NCBI RefSeq assembly: GCF_020089865.1
Contig: NZ_JAIRBM010000008.1
Location: forward strand, 62,001 to 126,000
Source: Microvirga puerhi
Lineage (GTDB): Bacteria > Pseudomonadota > Alphaproteobacteria > Rhizobiales > Beijerinckiaceae
Length of the DNA stretch: 64,000 nt
Direction: 5' to 3'
This document shows, piece after piece, positions 1-9,383 of this stretch. A model generated the notes under the pieces. That model was not told the origin of the DNA, did not search any database, and saw only the letters and a program-made list of their open reading frames with translations. A program made the position numbers and the translations under genes. Within the stretch, counting starts at the first letter, position 1, and the number at the start of each line of letters is the position of its first letter.

Positions 1-159
1 ATCCTGTTTCGCCGTAACCCAGACGCCGCGGCCCGGCAGCTTGTGCTTCAAGTCGGGCACGACCTGTCCGTCGGGCCCGAGCACGAAGCGGATCAGCTCC
101 GCAGGCGGATGAACCGCGCGGGTAACGATGCAGGTGCGCTCCGGTTCATGCCGCGGCAC
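1..159 (-). CDS. ylxR: YlxR (DUF448) RNA-binding protein, 3' end cut by window edge
   Basis: Only the N-terminal 53 codons are inside the window. They read in the same frame as the upstream nusA, after its stop, and contain ERTCIVTR followed by ELIRFVLGPDG and LPGRGVWV, the signature of the YlxR family. YlxR normally sits between nusA and infB and binds structured RNA; here it follows nusA by 27 bp, so cotranscription is expected. No ATG exists in this frame between the nusA stop and the conserved motif; the GTG at 159-157 is the most likely start. In some relatives the protein is fused to an L7Ae-like domain, which cannot be judged here. Confidence 0.8.
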   Translation of the reverse strand, partial: MPRHEPERTCIVTRAVHPPAELIRFVLGPDGQVVPDLKHKLPGRGVWVTAKQD

Positions 160-186
160 GGATGCTGACCTCGCCTTACCATAGCC

Positions 187-1806
187 TTAGGACGGCTGAG
201 CCTCGGTCTCGGCTTCTTCAGCCGAGCCCTCGGTCTCCACCGGCTCCTCAGGAGCCTCGATCCAGCCAGCCTTGACGCGGGCCGCCATGACCATGGCCTC
301 CGCCTCGGTGCGCGACAGGTCGAAGCCGTCGAGAGCGCCCGCATAACGGGTCGCTTCCTGGCCGCGGCCTTCCGTCCAGCCGACGAGATCGTCGGTGGCG
401 CAGCCGGCGAGGTCCTCGACATTCTTGATGTCGTTCTCGCCGAAGGCCACGAGCATGGCGGTGGTCACGCCTTCGATCTCCTTCAATTCGTCGGCGACGC
501 CGAGCTCCTTGCGACGCGCCTCGTTCTCGGCCTCGATGCGAGCGAGATAGTCCTGGGCGCGGCTCTGGATCTCCTGAGCGGTGTCTTCGTCGAAGCCCTC
601 GATGGAGGCGACCTCGGCAAGATCCACGTAGGCGATCTCGTCCACGGACCGGAAGCCTTCGGAAGCGAGCAGCTGGCCCACCACCTCGTCCACGTCGAGC
701 GCATTCATGAACAGCTCGGTGCGCTCTGCGAATTCCTTCTGACGACGCTCCGATTCCTCTGCCTCGGTGAGGATGTCGATGTCCCAGCCGGTGAGCTGCG
801 AGGCGAGGCGCACGTTCTGACCGCGGCGGCCAATGGCCAGCGACAGCTGATCGTCGGGCACCACCACCTCGATGCGGTCGGCCTCTTCGTCGAGCACAAC
901 CTTGACCACTTCCGCGGGCTGGAGCGCGTTGACGATGAAGGTCGCCTGATCCGGCGACCATGGAATGATGTCGATCTTCTCGCCCTGGAGCTCGCCCACC
1001 ACTGCCTGGACGCGGGAGCCGCGCATGCCGACGCAGGCGCCGACCGGGTCGATGGACGAATCGCGCGACGTCACGGCAATCTTGGCGCGGGAGCCCGGAT
1101 CGCGGGCGACCGCCTGCACGGTGACGATGCCGTCGTAGATTTCCGGCACTTCCTGCGCGAAGAGCTTCGCCATGAATTGCGGATGAGTGCGCGACAGGAA
1201 GATCTGCGGACCGCGCGCCTCGCGACGCACGTCGAATAGATAGGCGCGGATGCGGTCACCTGGGCGGAAGGTCTCGCGGGGAATCAGCTCGTCGCGACGC
1301 ACGATCGCTTCGCCACGGCCGAGATCGGCGATCACGTTGCCGTATTCGACGCGCTTCACGACGCCGTTCACGACCTCACCGATGCGATCCTTGTATTCCT
1401 GGTACTGGCGGTCGCGCTCGGCATCGCGCACCTTCTGCACGATCACCTGCTTGGCCGACTGCGCCGCGATGCGGCCGAAGTCGAAGGGCGGCAGGGTTTC
1501 GGCGATGCTGTCACCCACCTGCGCGGCCGGGTTATGCCGGCTGCGGGCTTCCGAGAGCATGATCTCGCGGGAATCGTTCTCGAGGGCGCCGTCATCCACC
1601 ACGAGGAGATGCCGCGACAGACGCAGCTCGCCGGTCTTGGGATTGATTTCCGCATGGATGTCGGTTTCGGCACCGTAACGGGAGCGTGCAGCCTTCGCGA
1701 TGGCATCGGCCATGGCGTCCAGCACGATCTGCTTGTCGATCACCTTCTCACGCGCGACCGCATCGGCGATCTGCAAGAGTTCAAGCCTGTTGGCGCTTAC
1801 AGCCAT
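187..1806 (-). CDS. nusA: Transcription termination/antitermination factor NusA
   Basis: 539 aa. NusA binds RNA polymerase and nascent RNA and modulates pausing, termination and antitermination. The order of domains is visible: N-terminal RNAP-binding domain (about 1-125), S1 domain beginning near GEVVNGVVKRVEYGNV, KH1 with VGMRGSRV, KH2 with IGRRGQNV, then two C-terminal helix-hairpin-helix type repeats (around IEGFDEDTA and EGVTTAMLVAFGE) and an acidic tail. The start is ATG 1806 (MAVSANRLELLQIADA); an upstream in-frame GTG at 1815 overlaps the rimP stop and is less likely. It lies 5 bp after rimP and before ylxR, the standard rimP-nusA-ylxR-infB operon order. Confidence 0.97.
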   Translation of the reverse strand: MAVSANRLELLQIADAVAREKVIDKQIVLDAMADAIAKAARSRYGAETDIHAEINPKTGELRLSRHLLVVDDGALENDSREIMLSEARSRHNPAAQVGDSIAETLPPFDFGRIAAQSAKQVIVQKVRDAERDRQYQEYKDRIGEVVNGVVKRVEYGNVIADLGRGEAIVRRDELIPRETFRPGDRIRAYLFDVRREARGPQIFLSRTHPQFMAKLFAQEVPEIYDGIVTVQAVARDPGSRAKIAVTSRDSSIDPVGACVGMRGSRVQAVVGELQGEKIDIIPWSPDQATFIVNALQPAEVVKVVLDEEADRIEVVVPDDQLSLAIGRRGQNVRLASQLTGWDIDILTEAEESERRQKEFAERTELFMNALDVDEVVGQLLASEGFRSVDEIAYVDLAEVASIEGFDEDTAQEIQSRAQDYLARIEAENEARRKELGVADELKEIEGVTTAMLVAFGENDIKNVEDLAGCATDDLVGWTEGRGQEATRYAGALDGFDLSRTEAEAMVMAARVKAGWIEAPEEPVETEGSAEEAETEAQPS

Positions 1807-1811
1807 CGAGG

Positions 1812-2450
1812 TCACTCCTTCTTCGATTTCTTGTCTCGCGGCCCACGCGCCTGAGACGCCGGTTCCGCCTGCATGTCTTCCGAAACGTCCTGATCGGCAT
1901 CGTCCGCCGGCGCCGAACCCCGGCGCAGCGATTCGCGGATCAGTTCATCGGTGAGAACGAGATGGGCCTCACCCAGATCCACCAGCGGCAGATGGACGAT
2001 CCGTTCGTCCCCCTCCTTCACGTCCGGCAGCTCCACGGCCACCGTCCCGCTATCCACGTTTCCGAGGATGCCCCGGAAGCGCTTGCGGCCATTGAGGGGT
2101 ACGGCCAGCTCGATCTTCGCCTCATACCCGGCCCACCGCTCGAAGTCGCTCTTACGCACGAGCGGGCGGTCGATCCCGGGCGAGGAAATTTCGAGATAAT
2201 ACTCCCGATCGATCGGATCTTCGAGGTCCAGAACCGGCGACAGCGCCCGGCTCACGGTTTCGCACTCGTCCACCGACATGGTGCCGTCCGGCCGCTCGGC
2301 CATGATCTGCACCGTGCAGCCATTGGTGCCCGTCACCCGGACCCGAACCAGGTTGAAGCCCAGATCCTCGACGACCGGCTCGACGATCGCCGCAACCCGC
2401 GCGGCCACGCCGGACTCGGTTACCAGACGCTTGTCGCGATCATTCGCCAT
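1812..2450 (-). CDS. rimP: Ribosome maturation factor RimP
   Basis: 212 aa. RimP assists 30S subunit maturation. The family N-terminal region ([18 protein letters not shown]), the [18 protein letters not shown] segment and the [13 protein letters not shown] motif are all present, with a C-terminal SH3-like domain and an additional charged tail. The start ATG 2450 ([10 protein letters not shown]) is chosen because the open frame upstream lacks family similarity and contains the hairpin at 2603-2632. First gene of the rimP-nusA-ylxR operon, preceded by a roughly 280 bp leader. Confidence 0.96.
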   Translation of the reverse strand: MANDRDKRLVTESGVAARVAAIVEPVVEDLGFNLVRVRVTGTNGCTVQIMAERPDGTMSVDECETVSRALSPVLDLEDPIDREYYLEISSPGIDRPLVRKSDFERWAGYEAKIELAVPLNGRKRFRGILGNVDSGTVAVELPDVKEGDERIVHLPLVDLGEAHLVLTDELIRESLRRGSAPADDADQDVSEDMQAEPASQARGPRDKKSKKE

Positions 2451-2602
2451 CGACGTTCTGCAATCTCTCTCGATTTCCAGGGCGACGTGCGTTTCAAGAG
2501 AATCGCAAATCGCTCCAGGATGCCTTGCTTCGCCGCATTTTCGGACGACGAACCGGCGTCCACTTCGCCTGAAAATGCTCTTAAGCCCCGGCTGCGACCA
2601 AT

Positions 2603-2632
2603 AAAAAAGAGCGGACCCGGCGGGGCCCACTC
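2603..2632 (-). terminator. GC-rich hairpin with U-tract in the rimP leader
   Basis: On the minus strand GAGTGGGCCC pairs with GGGTCCGCTC (G-U pairs allowed) across a CGCC loop and is followed at once by TTTTTT. It lies about 100 bp after trmB and 150 bp before rimP, so it may end trmB transcription or act as an attenuator in the leader of rimP-nusA. The rest of 2451-2730 shows no gene I can support. Confidence 0.65.
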
Positions 2633-2730
2633 CCGAACAGCAGCTTACACTGCAACCAGAGCTGACAGGGCAGATATAGCGATTCTGGGTCGGAAACGCA
2701 AGGAGGCCGTCGTTTTGGGAAGACGGCGCG

Positions 2731-3411
2731 TCAGAGTCTGACAATCCGCAGATAGCTTGGCACGCGCCCCTCGCGGATCGCCTTGGCCTCGTAGCGAGTG
2801 CCCGGCCAACCGTCATAGGGCTTGCGCCAGTCGTCGGGCCCCGTCGCCAGCCAGCGGAAATCGGGTGACCGGAGCACGCGGGCCAGCACCCAGCCGATAT
2901 AATTGTCGATGTCGCTGGCGAAGCGCAGCTCGGCGCCCGGCTTCATGATGCGGGCGAGGGCCTTCAAAGTCTCGTCGGAGACGAGGCGGCGCTTGCGCTG
3001 CCGTCGCTTCGGCCAGGGATCGGGGTAGAGGATATAGACCCGGTCGAGGCAGGCATCGGGCAGATGGGGTAGGAGATCCGTGACATCCTCGTCCCAGACG
3101 CGGACGTTCTCGAGCTTCTCGTGATCGACGACCGCGAGCAGCTTCGCCATGCCGTTCACGAAGGGCTCGCAGCCGATGATGTTCACGTCGCCATGGGCGC
3201 GGGCCTGGGCGGCGAGATGTTCGCCGCCGCCGAAGCCGATCTCGAGCCAGGTCTCGCGGCCCGGTCGCAGAAACAGGGCCTCAGGCGCCACGTCTGACGT
3301 GACGCGCAAAGCGGGCAGGAGAGTGCGGACCAGATCGTCCTGACCGGCGCGCAGCCTCTTTCCCTTCCGGCGCCCGAAGAAGGCGCCGGCTCGTTCGGAG
3401 GCGTCGCTCAT
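2731..3411 (-). CDS. trmB: tRNA (guanine-N7)-methyltransferase TrmB
   Basis: 226 aa. Uses S-adenosylmethionine to form m7G46 in tRNA variable loops. The SAM-binding [11 protein letters not shown], the IGCEPFVNG strand and the family hallmark [15 protein letters not shown] are present. The start is ATG 3411 ([17 protein letters not shown]). It follows metK by 5 bp, so the methyl donor synthase and this methyltransferase are cotranscribed, a usual order in rhizobia. Confidence 0.96.
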   Translation of the reverse strand: MSDASERAGAFFGRRKGKRLRAGQDDLVRTLLPALRVTSDVAPEALFLRPGRETWLEIGFGGGEHLAAQARAHGDVNIIGCEPFVNGMAKLLAVVDHEKLENVRVWDEDVTDLLPHLPDACLDRVYILYPDPWPKRRQRKRRLVSDETLKALARIMKPGAELRFASDIDNYIGWVLARVLRSPDFRWLATGPDDWRKPYDGWPGTRYEAKAIREGRVPSYLRIVRL

Positions 3412-3416
3412 CGGGA

Positions 3417-4595
3417 TCAGACGAGGGCGGTCTTGAGAGCGTCGGCGAGGTCCGTCCGCTCCCAGGAGAAGCCGCCATCGGCGTCGGGCTTGCGGCCGAA
3501 ATGGCCATAGGCCGAGGTGCGGGCATAGATCGGCTTGTTGAGGCCGAGATGGGTGCGGATGCCGCGGGGCGACAGATCCATCACGTCCATGAGGGCGGCT
3601 TCGAGCTTGCTCTCGTCCACCGTGCCGGTTCCATGAAGATCGACATAGATCGACAGGGGCTTGGCGACACCGATGGCGTAGGAGAGCTGAAGCGTGCAGC
3701 GGTCGGCGAGGCCCGCTGCCACCACGTTCTTCGCGAGATAGCGCGCGGCATAGGCGGCCGAACGGTCGACCTTCGTCGGGTCCTTGCCGGAGAAAGCGCC
3801 GCCGCCATGGGGCGCTGCGCCGCCATAGGTGTCGACGATGATCTTGCGGCCGGTGAGGCCGCAATCGCCGTCGGGTCCGCCGATCACGAACTTGCCCGTG
3901 GGATTCACGTGCCAGATCGTCTCCGCGGACACCCAGCCGGAGGGCAGGGTCTTGCGGATATAGGGTTCGACGATCTCGCGCACGTCGTCGGAGGAAAGGT
4001 TCTCATCCAGGTGCTGTGTGGACAGAACGATCTGCGTCACGCCGACGGGCTTGCCGTTCTCGTATTTCACCGTGACCTGGCTCTTGGCGTCCGGACCGAG
4101 AACGGCGGCGCCGTTGGCCTTGGCCTTGCGGGCGTGGGTCAGGTCCTCGAGGATCTTGTGGGCGTAGAAGATCGGCGCCGGCATGAGCTCGGGCGTCTCG
4201 TTGCAGGCATAGCCGAACATGATGCCCTGGTCGCCCGCGCCTTCATCCTTGTTGCCGGCGGCATCGACGCCCTGGGCGATATGGGCGGACTGCGCGTGAA
4301 GGTAGACGGCGACGTCGGCGTTCTTCCAGTGGAAGCCGTCCTGCTCGTATCCGATGTCCTTGATGGCCTCGCGGGTGAGCTCGATCACCCGGTCCTTGGT
4401 GATCGATTCGGGGCCGCGTACCTCGCCGGCGATGACCACCCGGTTGGTGGTCGCCAGCGTCTCACAGGCGACCCGCGCCTCTGGCTCGGCGGCGAGATAA
4501 GCATCGACCACGGAATCCGAGATCCGGTCGCAAACCTTGTCCGGATGGCCTTCGGAAACCGACTCGCTGGTGAAGAGATAGCTTGACCGCCGCAC
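3417..4595 (-). CDS. metK: S-adenosylmethionine synthase
   Basis: 392 aa, full length. Makes S-adenosylmethionine from ATP and methionine. Motifs seen: [14 protein letters not shown] near the N terminus, [12 protein letters not shown] in the middle and [19 protein letters not shown], which carry the ATP, Mg and K contacts in the family. The start is GTG 4595 ([15 protein letters not shown]). I looked for a known SAM riboswitch in the roughly 100 bp upstream and could not recognise one. Followed 5 bp later by trmB. Confidence 0.97.
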   Translation of the reverse strand: MRRSSYLFTSESVSEGHPDKVCDRISDSVVDAYLAAEPEARVACETLATTNRVVIAGEVRGPESITKDRVIELTREAIKDIGYEQDGFHWKNADVAVYLHAQSAHIAQGVDAAGNKDEGAGDQGIMFGYACNETPELMPAPIFYAHKILEDLTHARKAKANGAAVLGPDAKSQVTVKYENGKPVGVTQIVLSTQHLDENLSSDDVREIVEPYIRKTLPSGWVSAETIWHVNPTGKFVIGGPDGDCGLTGRKIIVDTYGGAAPHGGGAFSGKDPTKVDRSAAYAARYLAKNVVAAGLADRCTLQLSYAIGVAKPLSIYVDLHGTGTVDESKLEAALMDVMDLSPRGIRTHLGLNKPIYARTSAYGHFGRKPDADGGFSWERTDLADALKTALV

Positions 4596-4695
4596 GACCG
4601 TTGCCCCTTTGCGGAAAACAGAAAACGGCCTGCAATCGCAGACCCTCTAGCAGGTCATGCCGCAGACCCGTGGAAAGGTCAAGCGAACGCGTTCG

Positions 4696-5112
4696 TTAAG
4701 ACGAACGTGCTCCCTCCTCGTCCTGGGACGCCAGGGCAGAGACCAGCTGGACGATGCTTTTGCGAATCTTCGGGTTCCGGATCGTGGTGAACGTGCGGAT
4801 GAGCTGCAGGCCCTCCGGCGTCGACATCACTTCCGAGATGTAGGGCGAACCTTCTTCCTCGGCGAAGCCAGAATCCGCCTTGCCGCTCTTGATGCCGTTG
4901 AAGAAGAAATGGATGTCGACGCCGAGAATCTTGGCGATGTCGACGAGGCGACTCACGCTGATGCGGTTGGTGCCTTTTTCGTATTTCTGAACCTGTTGAA
5001 AGGTGAGGCCCAACATATCGCCGAGCTTCTCCTGACTCATGCCCACCGAAATACGGCGCATGCGGACTCTGCTTCCGATTTCCTTGTCGATGGAGCCGGT
5101 GGACTTCTTCAT
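4696..5112 (-). CDS. XRE-family regulator, PhrR-like
   Basis: 138 aa. A helix-turn-helix of the lambda-Cro/XRE type covers about residues 12-70 (RRISVGMSQEKLGDMLGLTF, then QQVQKYEKGTNRIS). The C-terminal half is a polar domain of the kind seen in its alphaproteobacterial relatives. The ATG at 5112 has AAGGA 11 bp upstream; a TTG at 5133 is possible but poorly spaced from its ribosome site. Its place between lnt and metK matches PhrR of Sinorhizobium, a pH-regulated repressor-like gene beside actA, an lnt homologue. Orthology is inferred from context and domain only. Confidence 0.85.
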   Translation of the reverse strand: MKKSTGSIDKEIGSRVRMRRISVGMSQEKLGDMLGLTFQQVQKYEKGTNRISVSRLVDIAKILGVDIHFFFNGIKSGKADSGFAEEEGSPYISEVMSTPEGLQLIRTFTTIRNPKIRKSIVQLVSALASQDEEGARSS

Positions 5113-5157
5113 CAGCACACGAGTCCTTGCCAAATTCCCTTGGGGCAGTGGCGTGAA

Positions 5158-6753
5158 TCACCGTGGCGCAAAACGCCATCGATCCGCCGTCGCTGCCATT
5201 AAGCAGATCAGAAGCATGGCAGTCAAAACAAACATGCCGGCGTGCGCAGCAAAAGGTGCGGCGATCGCAACGGGCAAATGCGCATCGAGAACACCCGCCG
5301 CTCCGAGTGCCATGCTTGCCGTCACGCGTCCGAACGGATCGACCACGGCGGAAATTCCCGTATTGGCGTCGCGCACGAGAGGAAGACCTTCCTCGATGGT
5401 GCGCAGACGCGCCTGCGCGAAGTGTTGATATGGCCCCGGCGTATCGCCGAACCAAGCATCGTTGGTCACGTTCAAGATGAGTTGAGGACGTGGTCCTTCA
5501 GGCAGAATCTCGCCGGGAAAAATCGCTTCGTAGCAGATTGTCGCAGCGACCGGCGGCAGGCCCGGCACCGTCAGGGTGCCACGATGTTCGCTCGGCTCGA
5601 ATCCGCCCGGGATATGTACGAATTGGCGAAGTCCCACCGCTCCCATCAAGGCATCGAGAAACTTCGGTACGTACTCGCCGAAAGGCACCAGATGAACCTT
5701 GTCGTAGGAACTCACGATCGTGCCGCGATCGTCCACCACCTGAATTGCGTTGAAGAACTTGCCGACCGCTTCGCCGGGAAACGGATCGTCCATGCGCGCG
5801 GCACCGGTGATCAGATGCATTCCCGGCGGCAGGAGTTCGGCGATCTGGTTGAGCTCGGCGGGACTGCGATGCAGCAGGAACGGAAAGGCCGATTCCGGCC
5901 AGATGAGATGCGTCGGCGACCTTCTGTCATCGCCGTCGGGCAGAGCGGCGCTCAAGGTCAGGTAGCGCCGCATGATCGCTTCCCGGTTGTCCGGGTTGAA
6001 CTTGGCGTCCTGGGGCAGGTTCGGCTGCATCAGTCGCAGCCGCACGTCCGGCACCGTCGCCACCGGAATAGGCGGCACGCGCCAGGCGCCATAGGCGGCC
6101 ATGGCGCCGAGGAGCGCGATCGCCGCGACCGGTGCGGTCCAGCGTTCGCGCGGCGAACGGTTTGAACCGAGGAGGGCCGGAGCGGCGCCGATCCAGATCG
6201 CCAGAACAGTCAGGCCGTAAAGGCCGATCAGCGAGGCAGTCTGCATCAGCCAAAGATTCTGACCCAGCGCCATGCCGAGGGTGTTCCAGGGAAAGCCCGT
6301 GAAGAGATGACCCCGCAGCCACTCGCTCACCGTCAGGGCGAACGCGAAGGCGAAGATCCGAGCCATGCCGGGCGACCAAAGCAGCCGGGCGAGTGCGAAA
6401 CCGAAAGCCGGAAAGAAGGCAAGAAGAGCCGGCAGACCCAGGACGCCGAACGGCAGCGCCCAGGCGAACTCATCCGCCTCCACCAGAAAGGCAGCGCCGA
6501 GCCACCACAGCCCGGCGACGAAATATCCGAAACCCCATAACCATCCGTCGATGGCCGCCGCGCGGAGCGTGTGCGATCGCTTGTCGCGCGCGTCGCCGTC
6601 GATCAGCCAGACGGCGGGAGTGAGGGAAAGAACGAGGGCCGGCAGGAAACCGAAAGGCGGCATGGCGAGCGCGCCGATGGCGCCGGCCGCCACGGCCAGA
6701 AGACCGCGCCGCCAGCCCCGGGCGAGGGCGACGCGTTGGGCAAGCGCCTTCAT
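5158..6753 (-). CDS. lnt: Apolipoprotein N-acyltransferase
   Basis: 531 aa inner-membrane protein with about six N-terminal membrane segments followed by a nitrilase-fold periplasmic domain. It adds the third acyl chain to lipoproteins. The catalytic triad is visible: Glu in LIWPESAFPF, Lys in SYDKVHLVPFGEYVP and Cys in VAATICYEAIFPGE. The start ATG overlaps the corC stop by four bases (ATGA), so the two are translationally coupled. The lnt homologue in Sinorhizobium (ActA) is linked to acid tolerance. Confidence 0.96.
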   Translation of the reverse strand: MKALAQRVALARGWRRGLLAVAAGAIGALAMPPFGFLPALVLSLTPAVWLIDGDARDKRSHTLRAAAIDGWLWGFGYFVAGLWWLGAAFLVEADEFAWALPFGVLGLPALLAFFPAFGFALARLLWSPGMARIFAFAFALTVSEWLRGHLFTGFPWNTLGMALGQNLWLMQTASLIGLYGLTVLAIWIGAAPALLGSNRSPRERWTAPVAAIALLGAMAAYGAWRVPPIPVATVPDVRLRLMQPNLPQDAKFNPDNREAIMRRYLTLSAALPDGDDRRSPTHLIWPESAFPFLLHRSPAELNQIAELLPPGMHLITGAARMDDPFPGEAVGKFFNAIQVVDDRGTIVSSYDKVHLVPFGEYVPKFLDALMGAVGLRQFVHIPGGFEPSEHRGTLTVPGLPPVAATICYEAIFPGEILPEGPRPQLILNVTNDAWFGDTPGPYQHFAQARLRTIEEGLPLVRDANTGISAVVDPFGRVTASMALGAAGVLDAHLPVAIAAPFAAHAGMFVLTAMLLICLMAATADRWRFAPR

Positions 6754-7778
6754 TCGGCGGCAGTGCTTTCGGGCGGCAGCGATCCGTTGGCGGCATCGAG
6801 CGGCGCGGGGCTGCGCCGGTGGATGCGCAGCCGCTTTACCCGGCGCGGATCCGCATCGAGAACTTCGAATTCGAGATTCTCCGGACCTTCGATCAGTTCG
6901 TTGCGGGAGGGAACACGGCCCGCGAGCGTCACAATGAATCCGCCGATCGTATCGATGTCCTCCGCGCCCTCTTCCTCGGTCAGGTCGACGCCGAGCGTCT
7001 CCTTGACCTCGTCGAGGCTCGCGCGGGCATCTGCAATGAAGGTGCCGTCAGAAGTCTCGATTACCGAGACTTCCGCCTCATCGTCGTGCTCGTCCTCGAT
7101 GTCGCCCACGACCATTTCGACGAGATCCTCGATGGAGACGAGACCATCGGTGCCGCCGTATTCGTCGATCACGAGAGCCATATGGGTGCGCGTCGCCTGC
7201 ATCCGTACCAGCAGGTCGATCGCCGGCATGGAGCGGGGCACGAACAGGACCGGCCGCAGGATCTGCGCAGTGGCGAGGGTCATGGAGAAGTCGACCCGAC
7301 CGAGATTGGGGCCGGGCGGTGGGTTTCCGTCCTCGTCTTCCCTGGGACGCCCGTTGCCGGTATCCGCCCGCATGGCGATGAAGTCGAGGAAGTCGCGGAT
7401 ATGGACCATGCCCTTCGGGTCGTCGAGGGTCTCGCCATAGACCGGCAGGCGGGAATGGCCGGCGGTCCGGAACAGGCTGAGCAGGTCGCCGAGACTCGTG
7501 TCGGCGGAGACCGCCACGATGTCCGCCCGGGGTACCATCACGTCATCGACGCGGATCCGGTGAAAGCCGAGCACGTTCTTGAGCATCGCCCGTTCCTGGG
7601 GCGAGAAATCCGTGTCTTCGACAGTTTCCGCAAGGGCATCCTCCAGATCGTGGCGGATGGAATCGCGGGTCTTCAGGCCGAGGCGGGTCAGAACCCGGTC
7701 GTACCAGTGTTCGCGTAAGCCGTCGGGGTCCGGCGGGGGCCGGACGGGGCGGTCGTTACGACTTCGATCTTCGTTCAT
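6750..7778 (-). CDS. CorC/HlyC-type CBS-domain protein
   Basis: 342 aa. Two CBS domains (about residues 70-195, beginning at VDDVMVPRADIV) are followed by a CorC_HlyC transporter-associated domain near the C terminus (SRNELIEGPENLEFEVLDAD). No N-terminal DUF21 membrane domain is present, so this is the soluble CorC (YbeX) form, linked in enterobacteria to Mg/Co efflux and ribosome function. The gene order ybeY-corC-lnt is the common bacterial cluster. It overlaps lnt by 4 bp. Confidence 0.93.
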   Translation of the reverse strand: MNEDRSRNDRPVRPPPDPDGLREHWYDRVLTRLGLKTRDSIRHDLEDALAETVEDTDFSPQERAMLKNVLGFHRIRVDDVMVPRADIVAVSADTSLGDLLSLFRTAGHSRLPVYGETLDDPKGMVHIRDFLDFIAMRADTGNGRPREDEDGNPPPGPNLGRVDFSMTLATAQILRPVLFVPRSMPAIDLLVRMQATRTHMALVIDEYGGTDGLVSIEDLVEMVVGDIEDEHDDEAEVSVIETSDGTFIADARASLDEVKETLGVDLTEEEGAEDIDTIGGFIVTLAGRVPSRNELIEGPENLEFEVLDADPRRVKRLRIHRRSPAPLDAANGSLPPESTAAE

Positions 7779-7810
7779 GTCTCTTGAGTTTCAGCCGAAC
7801 GTTGAAGCGC

Positions 7811-8287
7811 TCATGCTGCCATATCGCGATAAGGGTCGGCGATGCCAAGGGTGGCGAGCGCCTTCACCTCGAGAGCCTCCATAATGTCCGCCTCTTCCTC
7901 GACCTCGTGTTCGTAGCCGAGAAGATGAAGAACGCCATGGACGACCAGATGGGCAAAATGGTCCGCGAGGGGCTTGGATTCCTCCTCCGCCTCGCGAACC
8001 AACGTCTCATAGGCTAGTGCAATATCGCCAAGATGGCGAGGGCCTTCGAATCCAGGCTGTTCCGGAGCCGGGAAGGACAGGACGTTCGTAGCCTTGTCCT
8101 TACCCCGCCATTGCCGGTTCAGCTCGCGGATGCTGGCATCGTCGGTCAGCATGACGCTGACCTCGAAATCGTCATCCGCTTCGTCCGCGACGACGGCCGC
8201 GGCGTCGGCGGCCCGTTGCGCCAGGGCCTCCGCATCCTCAAGGCCGGCCCAGTCGCCGGCTTCGATCATGACGTCGAGCGCGATCAC
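7811..8287 (-). CDS. ybeY: Endoribonuclease YbeY
   Basis: 158 aa. A Zn-dependent endoribonuclease involved in 16S rRNA 3' maturation and ribosome quality control. The family motif HGVLHLLGYEHEVEEEAD supplies the three metal-binding histidines, and the family strand LNRQWRGKDKATNVLSFP is present. The start is GTG 8287, overlapping the phoH stop (GTGA), which argues for coupling with phoH. Confidence 0.95.
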   Translation of the reverse strand: MIALDVMIEAGDWAGLEDAEALAQRAADAAAVVADEADDDFEVSVMLTDDASIRELNRQWRGKDKATNVLSFPAPEQPGFEGPRHLGDIALAYETLVREAEEESKPLADHFAHLVVHGVLHLLGYEHEVEEEADIMEALEVKALATLGIADPYRDMAA

Positions 8288-9375
8288 GGCTTGCGGTCCT
8301 GATCCTTGCGGAATTGCTCCCGGCGCGAATCCGCGTCGTAGGCGGTGACGATGCGACGCACGAGATCGTGGCGCACCACATCCTGCTCCTTGAAGGTGAC
8401 GCGGGCGATGCCCTCGACCCCGTCGAGAATCCGCACGGCCTCGATCAGCCCGGACTTCTGCCCCGGGGGAAGATCGATCTGGGTCGGATCGCCGTTGATG
8501 ATCATCCGCGAGCCCTCGCCTAAGCGGGTCAGAAACATCTTCATCTGCATGGTGGTGGTGTTTTGCGCCTCGTCGAGCAGCACCACCGCGTTGGTGAGCG
8601 TGCGCCCGCGCATGAAGGCGAGCGGCGCGATCTCGATCATGCCGGTCTGGAGGCCCCGGTCCACGTGCCGTGCTTCCATGAAATCGTAGAGGGCGTCGTA
8701 GATCGGCCGCAGATAGGGATCGACCTTCTCGCGCATGTCGCCGGGCAGGAAGCCGAGCCGCTCGCCCGCCTCGACGGCGGGGCGGGACAGGATCAGGCGG
8801 TCGGCCTGCCCCTGTTCCAGGAGCGAAACGGCGTAGCCGACGGCAAGCCAGGTCTTGCCGGTGCCGGCGGGACCTTCGGCAAAGACGAGCTCATGCTGCT
8901 TGAGGGCTTTGATATAGGCGTTCTGCGCCGCGTTGCGGGCGCGCACGGCTCCGCGCTTGCGGGTGGCGATCTGGTCGAACGCGGTCACGCCCGGCAGGGT
9001 CGGCTCTTCCTCAGCCGGAAAGAGGCTACCCTGAAGGGTGCTTTCCTCGACGGCGCCGTCCACATCGCCGGGTGCGAGGGTCACGCCTTGGCGGGCACGC
9101 TCGTAGAGCCCTTCGAGCACCCGGCGGGCGAGCTCGGAACCTTCCGGCGTTCCCTTTACGGTCACCCGATTGCCGTTGGCGATGGCGACGACATTCAGGC
9201 GCCGCTCGAGATGAGCGAGGTTCTGGTCGTATTGTCCGAAGACGAGACTGGCGAGGCGATTGTCTTCGAAGGTGAGGATGATCTCGGCTTCTTCCTCGAC
9301 GCCGGGATGCAGGGGGGTGGGATTGCGGCCCTTCTGCGCTCGTGCGGTCACGTTGTCCGCTTGCCTCAAATGCAT
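8284..9375 (-). CDS. PhoH family ATPase (YbeZ type)
   Basis: 363 aa. The N-terminal part resembles the KH-like domain of PhoH proteins and the C-terminal part is the NTPase. Walker A is FAEGPAGTGKTWLAVG and Walker B is AVVLLDEAQNTT. PhoH/YbeZ acts with YbeY in RNA metabolism; here it overlaps ybeY. The start ATG 9375 is placed right after a GAGGAG that follows the miaB stop; a GTG about 25 bp inside is an alternative. Confidence 0.93.
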   Translation of the reverse strand: MHLRQADNVTARAQKGRNPTPLHPGVEEEAEIILTFEDNRLASLVFGQYDQNLAHLERRLNVVAIANGNRVTVKGTPEGSELARRVLEGLYERARQGVTLAPGDVDGAVEESTLQGSLFPAEEEPTLPGVTAFDQIATRKRGAVRARNAAQNAYIKALKQHELVFAEGPAGTGKTWLAVGYAVSLLEQGQADRLILSRPAVEAGERLGFLPGDMREKVDPYLRPIYDALYDFMEARHVDRGLQTGMIEIAPLAFMRGRTLTNAVVLLDEAQNTTTMQMKMFLTRLGEGSRMIINGDPTQIDLPPGQKSGLIEAVRILDGVEGIARVTFKEQDVVRHDLVRRIVTAYDADSRREQFRKDQDRKP

Positions 9376-9383
9376 CTCCTCGT

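Noticed and set aside
3501..4586. Long open frame on the plus strand opposite metK (about 361 codons)
   Set aside because: It is the mirror of metK in a GC-rich genome; the translation is low-complexity Gly/Val/Asp/Arg and matches no family.
4596..4695. SAM riboswitch before metK
   Set aside because: The 100 bp leader has no recognisable SAM-II, SAM-V or SAM/SAH core; only short palindromes such as GAACGCGTTC.
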